Program-made: the position numbers and the translations under genes | In this document: piece after piece, positions 25,384 to 32,576 of the stretch | Layout of the letters: the number at the start of each line of letters is the position of its first letter | Numbering within the stretch: the first letter of the stretch is position 1 | The notes under the pieces: generated by a model | Told to the model about the DNA's origin: nothing | The model's database searches: none | Seen by the model: only the letters and a program-made list of their open reading frames with translations | Source: Bacteroidota bacterium | Lineage (GTDB): Bacteria; Bacteroidota; Bacteroidia; Chitinophagales; Chitinophagaceae | Length of the DNA: 64,000 nucleotides | Direction of reading: 5' to 3' | Assembly (NCBI GenBank): GCA_016183765.1 | Contig: JACPEA010000008.1 | Location: forward strand, 36,962-100,961

Positions 25384-25839
25384 TTAAGGTTTTACAGAAT
25401 TTTGTACGCTGCAACGGTTCAGGATCACATCGGCACCCAGCCCCATATCATCGGCATTGTACCCGGTACAGACGCCTTTGATGGTGATGATTTTCCCTTC
25501 GGCATACGATGCAACCGCAGAGGTTTTTTCCATGATGCAGCGAACAGACGACATAGAAGCTGCATCACCCAATACCAGGGTCTGGTTTCCGGAGCTGTCA
25601 CGCTCCACAGATTTTATCGTGCCGCTCACTGCAAGCACTTTGCCCAGGTACAGGGTATTGGCATTGGCTTCCCCAGACTGGAAAGCCTGTATCAGTTGAA
25701 CGCCGGTAAGCTCATATGCCGCAGCCAGCTCACTGGTATCAGGTGTTTTCCGGTTGTACTCGCGATACACATAGATACCTCCGGCCATCAGCAACAAAAC
25801 GGCGACCAGCAGGTATTTTGACAATTTGTGTTGTAACAT
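25384..25839 (-). CDS. Membrane-anchored OB-fold protein (tRNA_anti-like family)
   Basis: A 151-residue protein with an N-terminal anchor (KYLLVAVLLLMAGGIYVY, residues about 8-25) and one OB-fold of the tRNA_anti-like type. Typical stretches are TLYLGKVLAVSGTIKSVERD and IITIKGVCTGYNADDMGLGA. Such periplasm-facing OB domains are common in Bacteroidetes, but ligands are not known and the family name does not mean tRNA binding. It starts 17 bp after the haem lipoprotein gene upstream and ends 11 bp before the YceI-like start, so it is part of module B. Module A has no counterpart. Confidence 0.82.
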   Translation of the reverse strand: MLQHKLSKYLLVAVLLLMAGGIYVYREYNRKTPDTSELAAAYELTGVQLIQAFQSGEANANTLYLGKVLAVSGTIKSVERDSSGNQTLVLGDAASMSSVRCIMEKTSAVASYAEGKIITIKGVCTGYNADDMGLGADVILNRCSVQNSVKP

Positions 25840-25856
25840 GGTTTCCGGTTTTTGGA

Positions 25857-26237
25857 TTAATTATTCAAGGCACCCCCATCGATCCATTTTTTAATGGTGG
25901 ATAACTGGCAGGCGGTCATTTTTGCGGCACCCTGCGGCATGGCAACAAAACCAGCCGAATGATTGACAGAGCCATACAGCCTGCCATTCAGGGCAAGGGC
26001 CTTATCATTGGCATAAGTGGCCATATTGATTCCACCGGATCCTCCGGTGGCAGTATGACAGCCATAACACTGGTTCCTGAGCAGGGGCACCACTTTCTGC
26101 GAATAAGAGATAACGGTACTGGTATCGCAGGAGGCAGCAGAGCCCGTTGGATACAACAGGTCGGCCTTATCATAATAACACGAATAAAAAGACAGTACCA
26201 GAAAACTGATACATATGATACTGATTGATTTTTTCAT
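25857..26237 (-). CDS. Haem-binding lipoprotein with CXXCH site
   Basis: A 126-residue lipoprotein (SIICISFLVLSFYSCYYD; lipobox FYSC). One c-haem site CYGCHTATG lies around residue 57, after SQKVVPLLRNQ. A Met-rich loop FVAMPQGAAKMTACQ could supply the axial ligand. The end IKKWIDGGALNN is shared with the neighbouring protein at 26249 and with the module A protein at 15186. It is a single cytochrome unit, probably arisen by duplication. Gaps of 11 and 17 bp to its neighbours indicate an operon. Confidence 0.85.
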   Translation of the reverse strand: MKKSISIICISFLVLSFYSCYYDKADLLYPTGSAASCDTSTVISYSQKVVPLLRNQCYGCHTATGGSGGINMATYANDKALALNGRLYGSVNHSAGFVAMPQGAAKMTACQLSTIKKWIDGGALNN

Positions 26238-26248
26238 AACTGACCTGT

Positions 26249-26959
26249 TTAATTGTTAGGGGTTCCGGCATCGATCCATTTTTTGATCTGCCTGATCTCG
26301 CAATCCGGCATTTTCACACCGCCTTTGGGCATGGCAGCAATACCGGCGGTCCAATTAACCGAACCATACAGTTTCCCGCTCAGGGCCGATGCTTTAACAG
26401 TTGCATAGGTAGAAAGGTCTACCCCACCACCCAGCGATGCACTGTTATGGCAACCCACACATTTGGTCTGTAGCATGGGTTTGATGGCTGTACTGAATTT
26501 GAAATCAGTGGTATCACATTTGTCGCACACATTATTCACTGCACCCTGGTTGATCCATTGCTGGATCTTCGCCACCTGGTCAGCAGACATGGCGGGCATG
26601 GGAGGTGGTGGCATCCGGTCTTTATCCGTTCGGATCACTTCCTGATACAACTTACTGTCAGAAGCCTTACGCGGTGACACAATTTTCAGGATCCCTGTAT
26701 AGGTGGTAAGATTCAATCCCTCGGCATGGGTAACCGCATCATGACAGCCACTCATGGCGCAACTGGCATTTACCAGGGGTTGTATCTCGTTGGCAAAATA
26801 GACGGAATCCGGACTGCAGCTACGGCCTGAACTACCCGGGTTGGGCGTTTCGGTCACCACAACGGTACCTGCCGGAAAAGGGATCTCATGTTTGCAGGCC
26901 AGGAAAACCAATACGGTTACAACAGCCAGCAAACTGGTTTTTACACTTATTAATTTCAT
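26249..26959 (-). CDS. Two-unit haem-binding lipoprotein (CX4CH and CXXCH)
   Basis: A 236-residue lipoprotein from the ATG at 26959 (lipobox FLAC in LAVVTVLVFLACKHE). It has two tandem cytochrome units. Unit 1 carries CAMSGCH (C-X4-CH) and ends IQQWINQGAVNN; unit 2 carries CVGCHNSAS (CXXCH) and ends IKKWIDAGTPNN. The internal repeat shows duplication and divergence of the haem site. It is the first gene of module B and probably a membrane-tethered electron carrier. Upstream DNA lacks the paired Crp/Fnr-type sites found at module A but has a perfect inverted repeat at 27049-27064. Confidence 0.85.
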   Translation of the reverse strand: MKLISVKTSLLAVVTVLVFLACKHEIPFPAGTVVVTETPNPGSSGRSCSPDSVYFANEIQPLVNASCAMSGCHDAVTHAEGLNLTTYTGILKIVSPRKASDSKLYQEVIRTDKDRMPPPPMPAMSADQVAKIQQWINQGAVNNVCDKCDTTDFKFSTAIKPMLQTKCVGCHNSASLGGGVDLSTYATVKASALSGKLYGSVNWTAGIAAMPKGGVKMPDCEIRQIKKWIDAGTPNN

Positions 26960-27048
26960 AAAATGTTTTAAACAGATCAAGACATTACCTGCACAAGACA
27001 GCCGTAACCGGCGTCATGCAATAGCAGGGTGTCTTACAATAAATTCTG

Positions 27049-27064
27049 TTGAACCGGGGTTCAA
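27049..27064. promoter_or_regulatory. Inverted repeat upstream of module B
   Basis: TTGAACC-GG-GGTTCAA has perfect 7-bp arms and lies 90-105 bp upstream of the first haem-lipoprotein gene. It could be an operator or the end hairpin of the 27082 gene. It does not fit the TGAY-N4-RTCA pattern. Confidence 0.45.
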
Positions 27065-27081
27065 TGCAAGGTTGGTAAAGA

Positions 27082-27465
27082 TCAGATCATAGAACAGGGA
27101 GGGCGCAGGAGGGCGTTTTTATAGGGAGATGGTACGGGCCCCGGTATGAAACCTGGGAATACGGCTCCCTCCAAGAGATGATATTCAGTAGTAACGAAAT
27201 AAATAAACGGCGGTCTGGTAGCCGTAAGGGTACCCTGCTGGAAGAAGTTCTTGAAAGGAAGTTCGCGGTCCTGCATGTCATCGCCTTCCGTTCCATCGTA
27301 TCCGCCATAATGTTCACAGATATAACTAACAAACCCTTCCCTGGGATCCATTATCTGGTGAAGACGGTAATGTTCGAGGATCTTGGATAAACTCAATAAC
27401 TGCCGCAATTCTGTGTTACCCAGAATATGTATCAGCAACAGTGCTATCAGCAGCGTATTCCTCAT
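27082..27465 (-). CDS. Small exported protein, unknown
   Basis: A 127-residue protein with a signal-peptide-like N-terminus (NTLLIALLLIHILGNTE). The mature part starts with LRQLLSLSKILEHYRLHQIM and contains EHYGGYDGTEGDDMQDRELPFK, an acidic DG-rich stretch before an ELPFK motif. I recall similar short exported proteins in Bacteroidetes near metal or respiratory genes, but no function is known to me. It lies upstream of module B on the same strand, 122 bp away. Confidence 0.72.
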   Translation of the reverse strand: MRNTLLIALLLIHILGNTELRQLLSLSKILEHYRLHQIMDPREGFVSYICEHYGGYDGTEGDDMQDRELPFKNFFQQGTLTATRPPFIYFVTTEYHLLEGAVFPGFIPGPVPSPYKNALLRPPCSMI

Positions 27466-27736
27466 GCAGGGGGGATAAATTCAAAATTGATACCACTGAA
27501 CAGTCGATTACCCTTTTTAAGATAATCGTATACAGTTTAATATATATTTATATATGTTAACCTGATCTTGCACCAGTTTCGAATGTAAAGAAACTATTTT
27601 TCCCGGTTCCGCTGCCCGCGTGATCCATAAATTAACATTAGCCTGCTTTTTTCATGAAAAACCGGCAAGCTTCGCAAGGTTTGTCACAATCCCTTACCTT
27701 TGCACCCCAAATTTTAAGAATTCAAAAAATTCCATC

Positions 27737-29098
27737 ATGGCATCTGTTACCAGAGAGAACATTGGTCTATTGAACGACAAACTGACCGTTCAGCTGAACA
27801 AAGAAGATTATTATACCGGCTTTGAACAAAGCCTGAAGAAATATGCCAAAACCGCCAATATCCCGGGTTTCCGTAAGGGTATGGTGCCTGCCGGACTGGT
27901 TAAGAAAATGTACGGACAGGGAGTTTTCAGCGATGAAGTATTGCGTAAGGTAGAAGCGGAACTGAATGCTTACCTGAACAAAGAACAACTGGAGATCTTT
28001 GCCCAGCCCCTTCCCCTGGATAATGATGCCACCAAACTGGACATGAACAACCCGGGTGAGTACAGCTTTTCTTTCGAAGTAGGTCTGAAACCCGACGTGC
28101 AGGTAGACCCTTCCAAAATAACCGTGACCCGTTACAAGATCACTGTTACCGACGATATGGTACAGGAAGAAGTGGATCGTTTGCAGATCCGCAATGGTAA
28201 AATGACCGACCCCGAAGCCGTAACCGGTGATGAGAATGTACTGAACGTAACATTCATCGAATCGGATAAAGATGGTAACGAAGTGGAAGGCGGTATCAGC
28301 AAAGACAATTCGCTGCTGGTGAAATATTTTGAAGAAGGGTTCCGCAAAAACCTGATCGGCAAAAAGAACAACGACACCGTTGTATTACAGCTGAACAAAG
28401 CTTTCGAGGATAAAGAAAAAGAAGCCATCCTGGCCGACCTGGGCCTGACCAAGGAAGACGGCGACAAATATTTCAAATTACTGATCACCAAAGTGGGTCT
28501 GATTGAAAAAGCGGAACTGAACGAAGAATTCTTCCTGGCTGTATACCCCAATCAGGAGATCAAGTCTGAAGCCGATTTCCGCGCAGCGGTAAAAGCAGAG
28601 ATCGAATCTCATTTTGATGCCCAGTCGCGCAACCAGGTCTTCGACCAGATCTATCACCACCTGGTAGACCATACCGAGATGCAGTTCCCCGAAAGTTTCC
28701 TGAAGCGCTGGTTGCAGACCGGTGGCGAACAGCCCAAGACTGCCGAAGAGGCAGAAGCTGATTACCCCACTTTCGTTAGCCAGCTGAAATGGACCCTGGT
28801 GAGCGGCAAACTGATACAGGACAACAAGATTGAAGTGGTACCCGACGATATCCGCGATTTTGCCAAACAACAGCTGTTCAGCTATATGGGCGGCCAGTTA
28901 GGCGCCCTGGGCGATAACCAGCAATGGGTGGACGATTATGCCAACCGTATGATGCAGGACCGCAAATTCGTGGAAGACAGCTACCACCGCATCAGCACAG
29001 ACAAACTGTTCACCGTATTGGATGGCCAGGTAATAGCAAAGGAAGAAGCCATCAGCGCTGATGATTTTGCTAAAAAACTGCACCACCATCACCACTAA
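27737..29098 (+). CDS. tig: Trigger factor (ribosome-bound chaperone, peptidyl-prolyl isomerase)
   Basis: A 453-residue protein from the ATG at 27737 (MASVTRENIGLLNDKLTVQL); the frame is open further upstream but that part is not trigger-factor-like. The ribosome-binding tip is GFRKGMVPAGLVKKMYG (residues about 43-59, matching GFRxGxxP). A shortened PPIase-like domain and the C-terminal arms (KSEADFRAAVKAEIESHFDA onward) follow. It ends in five consecutive His. It opens the folding and proteolysis region, with clpP, clpP and clpX downstream, but is closed off by its own terminator. Confidence 0.95.
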   Translation: MASVTRENIGLLNDKLTVQLNKEDYYTGFEQSLKKYAKTANIPGFRKGMVPAGLVKKMYGQGVFSDEVLRKVEAELNAYLNKEQLEIFAQPLPLDNDATKLDMNNPGEYSFSFEVGLKPDVQVDPSKITVTRYKITVTDDMVQEEVDRLQIRNGKMTDPEAVTGDENVLNVTFIESDKDGNEVEGGISKDNSLLVKYFEEGFRKNLIGKKNNDTVVLQLNKAFEDKEKEAILADLGLTKEDGDKYFKLLITKVGLIEKAELNEEFFLAVYPNQEIKSEADFRAAVKAEIESHFDAQSRNQVFDQIYHHLVDHTEMQFPESFLKRWLQTGGEQPKTAEEAEADYPTFVSQLKWTLVSGKLIQDNKIEVVPDDIRDFAKQQLFSYMGGQLGALGDNQQWVDDYANRMMQDRKFVEDSYHRISTDKLFTVLDGQVIAKEEAISADDFAKKLHHHHH

Positions 29099-29119
29099 TA
29101 CCACAGGGTAAAGAAACTG

Positions 29120-29147
29120 ATGCCGGACCTGGGGTCCGGCATTTTTT
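29120..29147 (+). terminator. Terminator after tig
   Basis: A perfect 10-bp GC-rich stem (29120-29129 with 29133-29142) with a 3-nt loop and six T. Confidence 0.93.
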
Positions 29148-29279
29148 ATAGCCGAAAGCCTGTTTACAGGCCGGGAATGCCTGACTTGTTGTCGCAAAAA
29201 ACGAATTGCACAGTATTTGCCAGTAGAAATCAGGCTTGAAATAGCAAATCACTTATCTTCAAAGCGAAAATCGTAACAC

Positions 29280-29981
29280 ATGAATTTTGGACAAGAATTT
29301 GAGAAATACGCCGTAAAACACAAGGGCATCAGCAGTGCCACTTTGCATAATTACCGGCAGAACGGGTTTACCAACCTTACCCCCTATATCATTGAAGAGA
29401 GGCCGCTCAATGTGGCCAGCATGGACGTGTTCAGCCGTTTGATGATGGACCGCATCATCTTCCTCGGAGAAGGCATCAATGATTATGTGGCCAATATCGT
29501 AACCGCACAATTGTTGTTTTTGGAGAGCACCGACCGCACAAGAGATATCCAGATGTATATCAATAGTCCCGGAGGCAGCGTATATGCAGGCCTGGGCATT
29601 TATGACACCATGCAGTTCATCAGCCCGGATGTGGCCACCATCTGTACCGGTATTGCCGCCAGTATGGGACAGATCCTGCTTTGTGCAGGTATCCAGGGAA
29701 AACGTACGGCACTGAAACACAGCCGTATCATGATGCACCAGCCCAGCGGCGCCATCGGCGGACAGGCTACCGATATCGAGATCACTGCGCGTGAGATCAA
29801 GAAACTGAAACAGGAACTGTACGCGATCTCGGCACATCATACCGGAAAAGATATCGAGACCATCGCCAAAGACAGTGATCGTGATTTCTGGATGACCGCT
29901 ACCGAAGCCAAAGAATACGGACTGATCGATGAAGTATTATTCATGAACCCCAGAAAAGAGAAGAAAAGCCAGGGATCGTGA
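29280..29981 (+). CDS. clpP: ATP-dependent Clp protease proteolytic subunit, first copy
   Basis: A 233-residue serine protease subunit. The catalytic Ser128 lies in GIAASMGQ and His153 in MMHQPSG, with the Asp expected near DSDRD (about residue 200). The handle region and IYDTMQFI helix are intact. It forms the barrel that degrades proteins delivered by ClpX. The N-terminus (about 40 residues before the core) is longer than in E. coli ClpP without its propeptide. It is followed after a repeat-rich gap by a second clpP and then clpX. Confidence 0.96.
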   Translation: MNFGQEFEKYAVKHKGISSATLHNYRQNGFTNLTPYIIEERPLNVASMDVFSRLMMDRIIFLGEGINDYVANIVTAQLLFLESTDRTRDIQMYINSPGGSVYAGLGIYDTMQFISPDVATICTGIAASMGQILLCAGIQGKRTALKHSRIMMHQPSGAIGGQATDIEITAREIKKLKQELYAISAHHTGKDIETIAKDSDRDFWMTATEAKEYGLIDEVLFMNPRKEKKSQGS

Positions 29982-30096
29982 GACGTCAGTCGTCAATCGT
30001 GAATCGTCAATCGTCAATAACTTCCCACTGACAACTCACTACTCACTACTCACGATTCACGATTCACAACTCACGATTGCCCATTCACCATTCACA
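29975..30096. repeat. GTGAATCGT/ACGATTCAC repeat tract between the two clpP genes
   Basis: The gap is filled by imperfect direct copies of CGTCAATCGTGAATCGT, then inverted copies of ACTCACTACTCACGATTCAC. The arms ATCGTGAATCGT and ACGATTCACGAT are perfect complements, so a long stem-loop could form in the clpP transcript. Related sequence occurs at 32201-32221, 49328-49365, 49785-49832 and inside leuS at 60533-60598. Confidence 0.82.
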
Positions 30097-30110
30097 CAAA
30101 AACCACAACA

Positions 30111-30746
30111 ATGATCGACCCTAAATACATCAATCCATACTTACAGGAAGAAGGCGAAGAAAATGAGCCAAAGGAAGAAAAGCAGGAACCCATGACCGGT
30201 TTTATGATGAAGAAGATCGAAAAACTCTTCTTCGAAAAAAGGGCCGTGTACCTGTGGGGCGTGGTGGATGACAAATCTGCCAGAGAAGTTGTCAGCAAAT
30301 TATTGTTGCTGGACGCCGACAAACCCGGCCAGGAGATTAAATTTTATATCAACAGTCCCGGGGGCGTGGTTACCAGCGGTATGGTGATCTATGATACCAT
30401 GAAGCTGATCCAGAGCCCGGTAAGTACCATCTGCATGGGACTGGCCGCCAGTATGGGATCCATTTTGCTGAGTGCCGGAACCAAGGGTAAACGTTTTGTA
30501 TACCCGCACGGGGAGATCATGATACACCAGCCCAGCCTGGGAGGGTATTTCCAGGCCACCAGTGCTGATATCGAGATCCAGGCCAACCAGATCCGTAAGA
30601 CCAAAGAACTGGGAGCCAAAATACTGGCAGAAAACTGTGGTAAATCCATTGACCAGGTAATGAAGGATTTTGACCGGGATTACTGGATGGATGCCAACGA
30701 AGCCGTGACTTATGGCATCGTGGATGCAGTTTTGGCTAAGATCTAG
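30111..30746 (+). CDS. clpP: ATP-dependent Clp protease proteolytic subunit, second copy
   Basis: A 211-residue ClpP homologue. The catalytic Ser114 (GLAASMGS) and His139 (IMIHQPS) are retained, so it should be active. The N-terminus is acidic and differs from that of the first copy (EEGEENEPKEEKQEPMTG). The two copies are clearly diverged paralogues, as in organisms that build mixed ClpP rings. It stands between the first clpP (129-bp gap) and clpX (127-bp gap). Confidence 0.95.
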   Translation: MIDPKYINPYLQEEGEENEPKEEKQEPMTGFMMKKIEKLFFEKRAVYLWGVVDDKSAREVVSKLLLLDADKPGQEIKFYINSPGGVVTSGMVIYDTMKLIQSPVSTICMGLAASMGSILLSAGTKGKRFVYPHGEIMIHQPSLGGYFQATSADIEIQANQIRKTKELGAKILAENCGKSIDQVMKDFDRDYWMDANEAVTYGIVDAVLAKI

Positions 30747-30873
30747 GCCCATTTTAACCATTTTTACACGGTTTTTATCCAAAAACTACACAAAGACCCC
30801 CTGAACTATGGTAGCTTTGCAACATCAGGCTGCCTTAAGGTGTCTGTATTATTATTAAGTGAAGGAAAAGATT

Positions 30874-32112
30874 ATGGCGAAAGCATCACAATTACACTGT
30901 TCTTTCTGTGGCCGCAACCGCGATGAGGTCAAGATCCTGATCGCCGGTCAGGATGGTCATATCTGTGAGAACTGTGTGGAACATGCACAGGAGATCATTG
31001 CGCAGGAATTATCGACCAAACAGGATAACAGCAGCAATTCCAATTTCAAACTCAATGTTCGCCGCCCTGCGGAGATCAAGAAATTCCTGGATGAATACGT
31101 GATCGGCCAGGATGAGGCCAAAAAAGTGTTATCGGTAGCCGTTTACAACCATTACAAACGTGTGAACAGCAAAGCCCAGCAGGATGAAGTGGAGATCGAG
31201 AAGAGCAATATCATCATGGTGGGTGAAACCGGCACGGGAAAGACCCTGCTGGCCAAGACCATCGCCCGGTTGCTGAACGTACCCTTCGCCATCGTGGATG
31301 CCACCGTATTCACCGAAGCGGGTTATGTGGGCGAAGACGTGGAAAGCATGCTGACCCGTTTGTTACAGAACTGCAATTACGATGTGGCTGCTGCTGAACG
31401 GGGTATTGTATATGTAGATGAGCTGGACAAGATCGCCCGCAAAGGCGATAACCCCTCCATCACCCGAGATGTAAGCGGCGAAGGCGTACAACAGGGTCTA
31501 TTGAAAATGCTTGAAGGGACCGAAGTACTGGTACCCCCACAGGGCGGACGCAAGCATCCCGAGCAGAAAATGATCAAGGTAGATACCAAAAATATCCTCT
31601 TTATCTGCGGTGGTGCGTTCGATGGCATCGATAAAGTGATCGCCCGCAGGGTGAACACCAACGCGATCGGTTTCAGTGTGAATAAAGAAGAACAGGAGCA
31701 CCAGCGTAAGAACCTGCTACAATTCATCAACGCGCAGGACCTGAAAAGTTTTGGACTGATACCCGAACTGCTGGGCCGCTTACCCGTGATCACCCACCTG
31801 AACCCGCTGGATGCCGAGACGCTGAGGAATATCCTCACCGAACCCCGCAATTCCCTGGTCAAACAATTCACCCGTTTGTTCGAGCTGGAAGGTATTGAAC
31901 TGAAACTGGACGATGCCGTGCTGGATTTTATGGTCAAAAAAGCCCTCGAATACAAACTGGGCGCAAGGGGCTTACGCAGTATCTGCGAAAGCATCCTTAC
32001 CGATGCCATGTTCGAACTGCCAGGCACCGATACCCGCCAGCTGCATATCACCCTTGATTATGCAGAACAGATGTTCAGCAAAAGCAAATTGAGCATTTTA
32101 AAAGTGGCCTGA
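30874..32112 (+). CDS. clpX: Clp protease ATP-binding subunit ClpX
   Basis: A 412-residue AAA+ unfoldase from the ATG at 30874 (a GTG 15 bp upstream is in frame but less likely). The N-terminal zinc-binding domain has CSFCGRN and CENCVEHA. The Walker A is GETGTGKT (Glu replaces the usual Pro), followed by Walker [12 protein letters not shown], and the pore loop region GYVGEDVE and sensor residues in GARGLRSI are present. It delivers tagged proteins to ClpP. A hairpin (32143-32172) with T-run follows. Confidence 0.96.
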   Translation: MAKASQLHCSFCGRNRDEVKILIAGQDGHICENCVEHAQEIIAQELSTKQDNSSNSNFKLNVRRPAEIKKFLDEYVIGQDEAKKVLSVAVYNHYKRVNSKAQQDEVEIEKSNIIMVGETGTGKTLLAKTIARLLNVPFAIVDATVFTEAGYVGEDVESMLTRLLQNCNYDVAAAERGIVYVDELDKIARKGDNPSITRDVSGEGVQQGLLKMLEGTEVLVPPQGGRKHPEQKMIKVDTKNILFICGGAFDGIDKVIARRVNTNAIGFSVNKEEQEHQRKNLLQFINAQDLKSFGLIPELLGRLPVITHLNPLDAETLRNILTEPRNSLVKQFTRLFELEGIELKLDDAVLDFMVKKALEYKLGARGLRSICESILTDAMFELPGTDTRQLHITLDYAEQMFSKSKLSILKVA

Positions 32113-32142
32113 TCAACACAACAGGTTCACCAACGATAACAG

Positions 32143-32177
32143 AAAGCGATGGGAATAACTTCTTGTCGCTTTTTTAT
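32143..32177 (+). terminator. Terminator after clpX
   Basis: A 7-bp stem AAAGCGA/TCGCTTT (32143-32149 with 32166-32172) with a longer loop, followed by T-rich sequence. Confidence 0.6.
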
Positions 32178-32298
32178 GTGCAGCCAGTAATATTGCAGGG
32201 TGAATCGTGAGTAGTGAATGGGGATCGATTTTCGTTTGCGGAGCAGGAAGAAGGAGTTGTAAATTAGATGTAAACCAATCATATAAACAGACCCAACC

Positions 32299-32460
32299 AT
32301 GAATGAACTCATTGAGCGCCTCGTAAAAGAGGCCCGGCTTAGCCCCGAGCAGGCACAGAAAGCGATTGAAACAATTGCCGGTTTTGTAAAAGAAAAATTC
32401 CCGATGCTGGGTGGCGCGGTAGACCAGATCTTTGCGGCAGGCAGTAAGAGCGAAGACTAG
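32299..32460 (+). CDS. Small 53-residue helical protein
   Basis: An ATG at 32299 opens a 53-codon frame, MNELIERLVKEARLSPEQAQ..., ending ...AAGSKSED before TAG at 32458-32460. The sequence is strongly helical, with two amphipathic helices separated by GGAV; it resembles the short DUF2267-like helical repeats, but that is only a resemblance. Codon use and a clean start after an AT-rich leader support a real gene. It sits alone between clpX and the convergent histidine kinase gene, followed by a large inverted repeat. Confidence 0.7.
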   Translation: MNELIERLVKEARLSPEQAQKAIETIAGFVKEKFPMLGGAVDQIFAAGSKSED

Positions 32461-32473
32461 GGAATAATGAATA

Positions 32474-32576
32474 ATGAACAAGGAATGATGAATGATGATC
32501 GGAAATGCGGTTGATAATCAATATTCCTTGTTCATCTGTTCTTCTGTTCATTCAACATTCATCATTCCTTGTTCAT
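32474..32576. repeat. 21-bp perfect inverted repeat overlapping the histidine kinase 3' end
   Basis: The arm 32474-32494 is the exact inverse complement of 32556-32576 (61 nt between). A partial third copy, TTCCTTGTTCAT, lies at 32524-32535. The right arm runs into the stop codon (32562-32564) and last codons of the kinase gene, encoding its last residues MMNKE. Confidence 0.88.

Noticed and set aside
27005..27016. TAACCGGCGTCA upstream of module B as a Crp/Fnr site
   Set aside because: The left half is not TGAY and no partner site at 22 bp exists on either side, so module B is not claimed for the regulon.
27737..29098. His tail of trigger factor as a cloning tag
   Set aside because: The surrounding DNA is continuous chromosomal sequence with a natural terminator, and there are five, not six, His without a linker.
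29984..30090. Possible CRISPR array between the clpP genes
   Set aside because: Repeats are short, imperfect and overlapping, with both orientations present and no regular spacers; no cas genes are in the window.
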